A stretch of 64,000 bases of DNA, taken from contig JAKAJM010000001.1 of assembly GCA_021813765.1 (NCBI GenBank), positions 37,644-101,643 of the forward strand, in the 5' to 3' direction. This DNA is from Nitrospirota bacterium. Its GTDB lineage: Bacteria; Nitrospirota; Thermodesulfovibrionia; Thermodesulfovibrionales; JdFR-88. This document shows, piece after piece, positions 58,833 to 64,000 of this stretch. The notes under the pieces were generated by a model. It did not search any database. It was not told where the DNA came from and saw only the letters and a program-made list of their open reading frames with translations. Both the position numbers and the translations under genes were made by a program. Each line of letters starts with the position of its first letter. The first letter of the stretch is position 1.

Positions 58833-59650
58833 TGGAGGCTCCTGTCGTAGAGTTCCTTGCTTGAAAGCCCGTAGCTTTTTGCGATGTTTTTTACCGCCTC
58901 TTTCCTGCCGATGCCTTTTCTCATAAGCGCCTTGACCTCGGCAACGGCCTCCTCGATGGGCGGATGGGCGGCCCGCCTCTGCCTGCCTTCAACCACTATA
59001 ACGTATTCCCCGGCCATTGTCTTTCCCTCCAGGGACGCAATGATTCCCCGCAGTCCGCCCCTTATCACCTCTTCGTGCATCTTCGTTATCTCTTTTGCCA
59101 GCGCGGCCTTCCTTTCTGAGAAGGCCTCCGCCATGTCGGAGAGCGTCTCGATGAGCCTGTGGGGGGCTTCGTAGAAGACAAGCGTCCGCTCCTCCATGGC
59201 AAGCTCCTTCAATTTTTTCAATCTTTCGGTCTTTTTTGGGGGCGGAAAACCTATGAAGGTGAACTCCGAGGTGTCCAGCCCGGACACCGAGAGCGCGGCC
59301 AGGCTGGCGCTCGGCCCGGGGATTGCGACCACCTCTATGCCTTCTTCTATTGCGCGGCGTATAAGCTCCCCTCCAGGGTCCTGGATGCCGGGGGTGCCGG
59401 CGTCCGAAACAAGGGCCACCGAAAGCCCCTCGTTAAGCCGGCCTGTTATCTCCTGGGCCTTCAGCTTCTCACGCTCGGACCAGTAGCTTATGAGCCTTTT
59501 TTTGATGCCGAAATGGTTCAGGAGCTTGAGCGTGTGCCGGGTGTCTTCCGCTGCTATAAGGTCGGCCTCCTTTAGCACCTTGAGGGCCCTTAAAGTGATG
59601 TCCTCCAGATTGCCGATGGGGGTGGCCACGACGTAAAGGACGCCTTTCAT
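58829..59650 (-). CDS. rsmI: 16S rRNA 2'-O-methyltransferase RsmI
   Basis: LYVVATPIGNLEDITLRALKVLKEADLIAAEDTRHT; SDAGTPGIQDPG. Confidence 0.96.
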   Translation of the reverse strand: MKGVLYVVATPIGNLEDITLRALKVLKEADLIAAEDTRHTLKLLNHFGIKKRLISYWSEREKLKAQEITGRLNEGLSVALVSDAGTPGIQDPGGELIRRAIEEGIEVVAIPGPSASLAALSVSGLDTSEFTFIGFPPPKKTERLKKLKELAMEERTLVFYEAPHRLIETLSDMAEAFSERKAALAKEITKMHEEVIRGGLRGIIASLEGKTMAGEYVIVVEGRQRRAAHPPIEEAVAEVKALMRKGIGRKEAVKNIAKSYGLSSKELYDRSLQ

Positions 59651-59958
59651 TTATTCGCCTTTTTCAGCCGCCCCATATAGCGCCTGAGCTCTTCGTCCGC
59701 ACGCATGACCTGCCAGACGTTCGTTCCCTCCACCACCCAGGAGTACCGCCCTCCCACATCCCTTTTTAAAATGATCTTGGGGAATACCGGCGTTTTTTCC
59801 TTTTCCTGCTTTTGCAAAAGCTGCGCGCCTATGGCAGGGTCTCTTCTGAACCCCGCGGCCTGGGCGCTTGCGGGGCATGGCGCAAGCGGGACAAGCAGGG
59901 CAAGCAGGATGACCGCCCCGGGGATGATCTTTTTTATGTCCGGAAGAAGAAAGTTCAA
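59647..59958 (-). CDS. Hypothetical secreted protein
   Basis: N-terminal signal peptide; overlaps rsmI start by 4 bp. Confidence 0.5.
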   Translation of the reverse strand: MNFLLPDIKKIIPGAVILLALLVPLAPCPASAQAAGFRRDPAIGAQLLQKQEKEKTPVFPKIILKRDVGGRYSWVVEGTNVWQVMRADEELRRYMGRLKKANK

Positions 59959-59965
59959 TGGGCCC

Positions 59966-61690
59966 TCAGTAGCTTTTATATTTGTTCGTTATCGGGAACC
60001 TTCTGTCCCTGCCGAAGGCGCGAGGGGTGATCTTTATCCCCGGGGGCGCCTGGCGCCGCTTGTACTCGCTTCTGTCTATCATGTTTATGACCCTCCTGGC
60101 GTTTTCAGGGTCGCAAAGGTTCAATATCTCCTCGAAGCTCATATCGTCTTCCACGTAGGCCTCAAGCACCGGGTCCAGCAGGTCGTAAGGGGGCAGGGAA
60201 TCCGTGTCCTTCTGGCCCGCCTTGAGCTCGGCCGAGGGCTCCCTGGCAATGATGCGCTCGGGGATCACGGGGCCTTTTTTCTGCCTGGAATTTCTCCATC
60301 TTGCCAGGGAATATACCAGAGTTTTAGGTACGTCCTTTATCAGGGCGAAACCACCGGCCATGTCCCCGTAAAGGGTGGCGTAACCCACGCTCATCTCCGA
60401 TTTGTTACCGGTGGTGATCACGAGCCACCCGAACTTGTTGGAGAAGGCCATCAGCAGGTTTCCCCTTATTCGGGCCTGGATGTTCTCCTCCGCGGCTCCG
60501 GCTTTCATGCCTTTGAAGCTGGGGGCAAGGGTTTTCAGGTAGTTTTTGAAAAGGGGCTCGATGGAAATCTCCTCAAGCCTGAGCCCGAGGTTTTCAGCCA
60601 GGGCATATGAGTCCTCTTTGCTGTGGGGGGAGGTGAAACGCGAGGGCATGAAGAGCGCATGCACCGCCTCCCCGCCCAGGGCGTCCACGGCGATGGCCAA
60701 AACAAGCGCGGAATCTACGCCTCCGCTTACGCCGATGACGACATCGCTGAAGCCGTTTTTGCGCACGTAGTCCGCAAGGCCAAACCTGAGGGCGGTGTAT
60801 ACCTCCTCCTCCATTTTCATGGCAGGGGCCAGCGGGGCGGAGGCTATCTTGTGGGGCACCACCTCCGGGGCCGGAACGCTTACCCTGACCACCTGCTCCC
60901 CGACGGCGATCTTCTCCTGCCTCCTCCTGGGGTCGTGAAGCCTCCACATGAAGACGGACTCCAGGTCCAGGTCCGCAAGAAGGAGCTCCTCCCTGAAGAG
61001 CCCCGCCTTTGCGATCAGATTCCCCCTTTCGTTAAAAACCATGCTCCCCCCGTCAAAAACAAGCTCGTCCTGCCCGCCTACCGTGTTCAGATACAGGATT
61101 ATGGCCGCATAATCGGCGGCCCTCGTGGCAAGCATCTTTTCCCTGAAGGCGTTTTTCCCTATCGTGTAGGGCGAACCGTTTATGTTTATGACGAACTCAG
61201 CCCCGCCGGCCGCCTGGAGCCTGGCAGGCCCCACCGGGTACCAGATGTCCTCGCATATCGTCACCCCGAACCGGATGTCCCCCATGTCGTAAACGGGACA
61301 CTTCGTGCCGGCCTGAAAATACCGCTGCTCGTCGAAAACACCATAGTTGGGCAGGAACATCTTGTGATAGACGTCTATTATCTGTCCGTCCCTTATGACC
61401 GCCGCCGAGTTGTAGATATCAAGCGGCCGGTCCACGAAGCCCACTATGGCTATTATGCCCTTGGCCTCGCGGCTGATCTCTTTCAAAACGGAGACGTTAT
61501 CCTCTATGAACCGGGGTTTTAAAAGGAGGTCTTCAGGCGGATAGCCGGTCAGTGCCAGCTCAGGGAAGGCAACTATGGCCGCCCCGTGGCTGGCGGCCTG
61601 CTTCATGTAAGCTACGATCTTCTCTGCGTTGCCCGCCAGGTCACCGACGGTTGGGTTTATCTGGGCAAGGGCCACTCTGAGGGTTTTCAT
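59966..61690 (-). CDS. nadE: Glutamine-hydrolysing NAD+ synthase
   Basis: N-terminal nitrilase domain FPELALTGYPPEDLL, ICEDIWYP; C-terminal GVSGGVDSALVLAIA. Confidence 0.96.
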   Translation of the reverse strand: MKTLRVALAQINPTVGDLAGNAEKIVAYMKQAASHGAAIVAFPELALTGYPPEDLLLKPRFIEDNVSVLKEISREAKGIIAIVGFVDRPLDIYNSAAVIRDGQIIDVYHKMFLPNYGVFDEQRYFQAGTKCPVYDMGDIRFGVTICEDIWYPVGPARLQAAGGAEFVININGSPYTIGKNAFREKMLATRAADYAAIILYLNTVGGQDELVFDGGSMVFNERGNLIAKAGLFREELLLADLDLESVFMWRLHDPRRRQEKIAVGEQVVRVSVPAPEVVPHKIASAPLAPAMKMEEEVYTALRFGLADYVRKNGFSDVVIGVSGGVDSALVLAIAVDALGGEAVHALFMPSRFTSPHSKEDSYALAENLGLRLEEISIEPLFKNYLKTLAPSFKGMKAGAAEENIQARIRGNLLMAFSNKFGWLVITTGNKSEMSVGYATLYGDMAGGFALIKDVPKTLVYSLARWRNSRQKKGPVIPERIIAREPSAELKAGQKDTDSLPPYDLLDPVLEAYVEDDMSFEEILNLCDPENARRVINMIDRSEYKRRQAPPGIKITPRAFGRDRRFPITNKYKSY

Positions 61691-61754
61691 TATATTTAGT
61701 AATCATAGCGAAAGCCCTTGTTTTTGTAAATAATTTTGAGAATTTTGCCCTTTA

Positions 61755-61991
61755 TTATCCGCAGCGGCAGCTTTTGCCGGTCATCCTGAGAAGCCAGTAG
61801 CCGTCTTTTTCTTCCATTTCAACCCTGCAGCCGGACATGGCCATGAAGGACATGATCTTTTTTGCCTGCGCCTGGGAGTCCGCAAGAACGTCTATCATCT
61901 GCTCGTCCGTGCAGTGGCCGAGGGCGTCACGCACCTTTATGAACGGTTCCTTGTCCTTTAATCCCCTGGTGTCGACAATAATATTTTCCAA
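61755..61991 (-). CDS. TusA-fold protein lacking the canonical Cys-Pro motif, with C-terminal CRCG
   Basis: VDTRGLKDKEPFIKVRDAL aligns to canonical V(D/A)xRGLxCPEPxIKxxxAL with CP replaced by DK; ends GKSCRCG. Confidence 0.65.
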   Translation of the reverse strand: MENIIVDTRGLKDKEPFIKVRDALGHCTDEQMIDVLADSQAQAKKIMSFMAMSGCRVEMEEKDGYWLLRMTGKSCRCG

Positions 61992-62120
61992 AATAAAAGC
62001 TCCTCGGGTATGCCTCCCCCCTGGCCTGATATTAACACGGCCGCGAAAAAATGCGTATTGAAAAAAGGGGCCTTTTCGTCTGCGGCGCGGCCCCCTGTAT
62101 TTGTTTTTAAGCTCTGGTTT

Positions 62121-62528
62121 TTAGTTATAGGCGCCGTTTTTAACCGGAATTTTCCGCATCTTTGCGGCTTCCGCCTTGGGCATAACGAGTTTCAGGACCC
62201 CGTTTCTTACCGAAGCCTGAATCTTCTCCCTGTCTACCTCATCGGAGAGGGTAAATACCCTGCGGTAATCGCCCGTCCCGTACTCATGAAGGAGAAGCCT
62301 TCCGTCTTCCGAGAGCTCGAAGCTGGCCTTGCCGTATATGGTAAGGACGTTCTTCTCAAGCGTTATGTCCACGGAATTTTCATCGACACCCGGCATGTCG
62401 GCAATGACGATTATCTCGTCTTTCCGCTCTACGATGTCGACATAGGGCGTGTAAATCCTGCCGGCCCTTGCCCGCACTGTCTCCGGAGAGCCCTGCTCCC
62501 TTTGCACCTTGCCTGACGCTTCATTCAT
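62121..62528 (-). CDS. Hsp20/alpha-crystallin family protein, copy 2
   Basis: YTPYVDIVERKDEIIVIADMPGVDENSVDITLEKNVLTIYGKA; GVLKLVMPKAE. Confidence 0.93.
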   Translation of the reverse strand: MNEASGKVQREQGSPETVRARAGRIYTPYVDIVERKDEIIVIADMPGVDENSVDITLEKNVLTIYGKASFELSEDGRLLLHEYGTGDYRRVFTLSDEVDREKIQASVRNGVLKLVMPKAEAAKMRKIPVKNGAYN

Positions 62529-62558
62529 GTTGTATGCCTCCTTTTAAAAAAGGTCAGA

Positions 62559-62987
62559 TTATTCGGACTTGATCGAGATCTTCCTGGGCTTGTCAGCCTC
62601 CGCCCTTGGCAGCGAAATATAAAGGACCCCTTTTGAGAACCGGGCCTGCACTTTGCTTGCGTCTACCGAGAAGGGAAGCTCAATGGTCTTTTTGAACCGG
62701 CCGTCCCATCTTTCTTTCCGGTGATAAGATTCCCCTTCCTTGAGCTCTTCCGCTTTGCGCAGGCCGCTTAGTGTAAGCGAGCCGTTTGCAACCGAGATGT
62801 CGATCGCCTCCGGGTCCATCCCGGGCAGTTCCGTCGTGATGACGGCATTGCCGTCGGAGGCCCAAACGTTCATGGCCGGAAATTCAACGGCGGAAGGGCC
62901 TTCAAACCCAAAGGCCATGCCCGCACGCTCGAAATCCCGAAAAGGATCAAAAAAATGCCCAATCCTCTCCAAATCAGACCATAACAT
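62559..62987 (-). CDS. Hsp20/alpha-crystallin family protein, copy 1
   Basis: PAMNVWASDGNAVITTELPGMDPEAIDISVANGSLTLSG; GVLYISLPRAEADKPRKISI. Confidence 0.93.
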   Translation of the reverse strand: MLWSDLERIGHFFDPFRDFERAGMAFGFEGPSAVEFPAMNVWASDGNAVITTELPGMDPEAIDISVANGSLTLSGLRKAEELKEGESYHRKERWDGRFKKTIELPFSVDASKVQARFSKGVLYISLPRAEADKPRKISIKSE

Positions 62988-63017
62988 GATTAAATTTCTC
63001 CTTTCCTTTTCAAGTAT

Positions 63018-63044
63018 TTAGCACTCTCATTCAGTGAGTGCTAA
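63018..63044. promoter_or_regulatory. CIRCE element (HrcA operator)
   Basis: TTAGCACTC-TCATTCAGT-GAGTGCTAA, exact consensus with 9-bp spacer, 31 bp upstream of the first hsp20 start. Confidence 0.95.
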
Positions 63045-63285
63045 ATATATTTTTGGAATTTTTCAGCCTCGATATCAATGGCTAAAAAAAGCAAGAAATT
63101 GCTGTTTTCGGAAAAAGGAAGCTAAAAAGCCTGGAAATTTTTGATTTTTCTCATTTTATCTTCAGATAGTTTCTTTTTTTAAAAGAGGTTTTCAAGACCG
63201 ATTTCTGGCCGGATGGCCTGCCGCCTTTTTCAAAAAAAACTATAATTTGATCGGGAGGTGCTAAATTACCTGAAGGAGGGAACGC

Positions 63286-63537
63286 ATGAGGCTGAAACCT
63301 TTCAAGCTTGGTTTGACCCTGGGCATCATATGGGGCGTGAACATCTTTGCCACGACATGGCTTTCCTGCCTGGCGGGATATGGCGGCCGCTTCCTGGCGA
63401 TAATGATGAACCTCTATCCGGGATACAATGTTTCCCCGCTTGGCAGCCTTGTAGGGTTCGCATACGGCTTTCTGGACCTGTTTGTAGGGGGCCTTTTGGT
63501 CGGCCTGATTTATAACGCCCTTTCAAAAGAAGGGTGA
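63286..63537 (+). CDS. Small two-TM membrane protein (holin-like annotation possible)
   Basis: MRLKPFKLGLTLGIIWGVNIFATTWLSCLAGYGGRFLAIMM...GLVGLIYNAL pattern; RBS GAAGGAGG upstream. Confidence 0.6.
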   Translation: MRLKPFKLGLTLGIIWGVNIFATTWLSCLAGYGGRFLAIMMNLYPGYNVSPLGSLVGFAYGFLDLFVGGLLVGLIYNALSKEG

Positions 63538-63566
63538 GCCGTCCGCAGGAATAGGTTTTTTGTCTT

Positions 63567-63998
63567 TCAGCTCTGTCTAACTTTAAGCCCGCCGGCCTCG
63601 GTCTTCAGGTGCTCAAGAAAAAGCCTGAGGGCGCCCGGGATGGTCCTTTTCCTGTGGGAAAGTATGTAGAAATTCTGCCGCATCCTAAGCCCCCTGATCT
63701 TTATTTCTCTGAGGGCCCCGGTTTCAAGCTCCCGGGCAACCTGCATGCGCGGCACCACGCCCGCTCCAAGGCCGGACTTTATGGCCTCAACCATCGCCTG
63801 TGTGGAGCCAAAAGAGGCCACCACGTTCAGCCTGCCGGCATTAATCCCCTTGCCTGCGAAATAATCGTCGGCTGTCATTTTAGTGCCGGAACCTTCCTCC
63901 CTTGTAACCAAAGGGATCGAGGGCAGGTCTTCCATTTTGACCGGGCCGGTTATGATCCCGCAAGCGCATACAAGTATAAGATCGTCATCCATAAGGGA
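63567..63998 (-). CDS. LysR-family regulator, C-terminal substrate-binding domain (5' end beyond window)
   Basis: DDLILVCA...LVTREEGSGTKMTADDYF...SFGSTQAMVEAIKSGLGAGVVPRMQVARELETGALREIKI. Confidence 0.85.
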   Translation of the reverse strand, partial: SLMDDDLILVCACGIITGPVKMEDLPSIPLVTREEGSGTKMTADDYFAGKGINAGRLNVVASFGSTQAMVEAIKSGLGAGVVPRMQVARELETGALREIKIRGLRMRQNFYILSHRKRTIPGALRLFLEHLKTEAGGLKVRQS

Positions 63999-64000
63999 CG

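Noticed and set aside
1-64000. CRISPR arrays, tRNA, rRNA, prophage or transposase genes
   Set aside because: No regularly spaced repeats, no tRNA T-loop/acceptor patterns, no rRNA core sequences and no transposase or integrase ORFs noticed by eye. A tRNAscan, Infernal and ISfinder run would be needed to confirm absence.

Overview
This 64 kb window looks like chromosomal DNA from an uncultured Gram-negative anaerobe. Desulfobacterota or Nitrospirota-like is a guess from gene content, not proven. Most of it is densely packed housekeeping genes: ribosomal proteins, prfA/prmC, glyA, rpiB, pyrD/pyrK, greA, hisH, mtgA, a Mur ligase, nadE, rsmI, hom, a B12-dependent ribonucleotide reductase and nrdR. 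Main points of interest: (1) a nickel ECF cluster (nikR, two S-component genes, cbiQ, and cbiO with a His-rich tail) divergent from a cobalamin-riboswitch operon carrying a second CbiM, a CbiN-like protein, a Cys-rich small protein and an outer-membrane protein; (2) a hom-tusA-thiF/moeB-JAMM cluster that suggests carrier-protein sulfur transfer for homocysteine synthesis; (3) a glutamate synthase redistributed over three ORFs; (4) a MITE-like repeat family, often ending in CTAG, with two near-identical copies flanking an lpd-like gene; (5) an intact MntA/HepT toxin-antitoxin pair in a patch of decayed genes that includes a truncated duplicate of the mntA start; (6) a perfect CIRCE element upstream of tandem hsp20 genes and a candidate NrdR box upstream of nrdJ; (7) a possible orphan small RNA with promoter-like sequence and an intrinsic terminator. 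No rRNA, tRNA, CRISPR array or prophage was recognised. All family assignments come from reading motifs in the translations; no database search was run.
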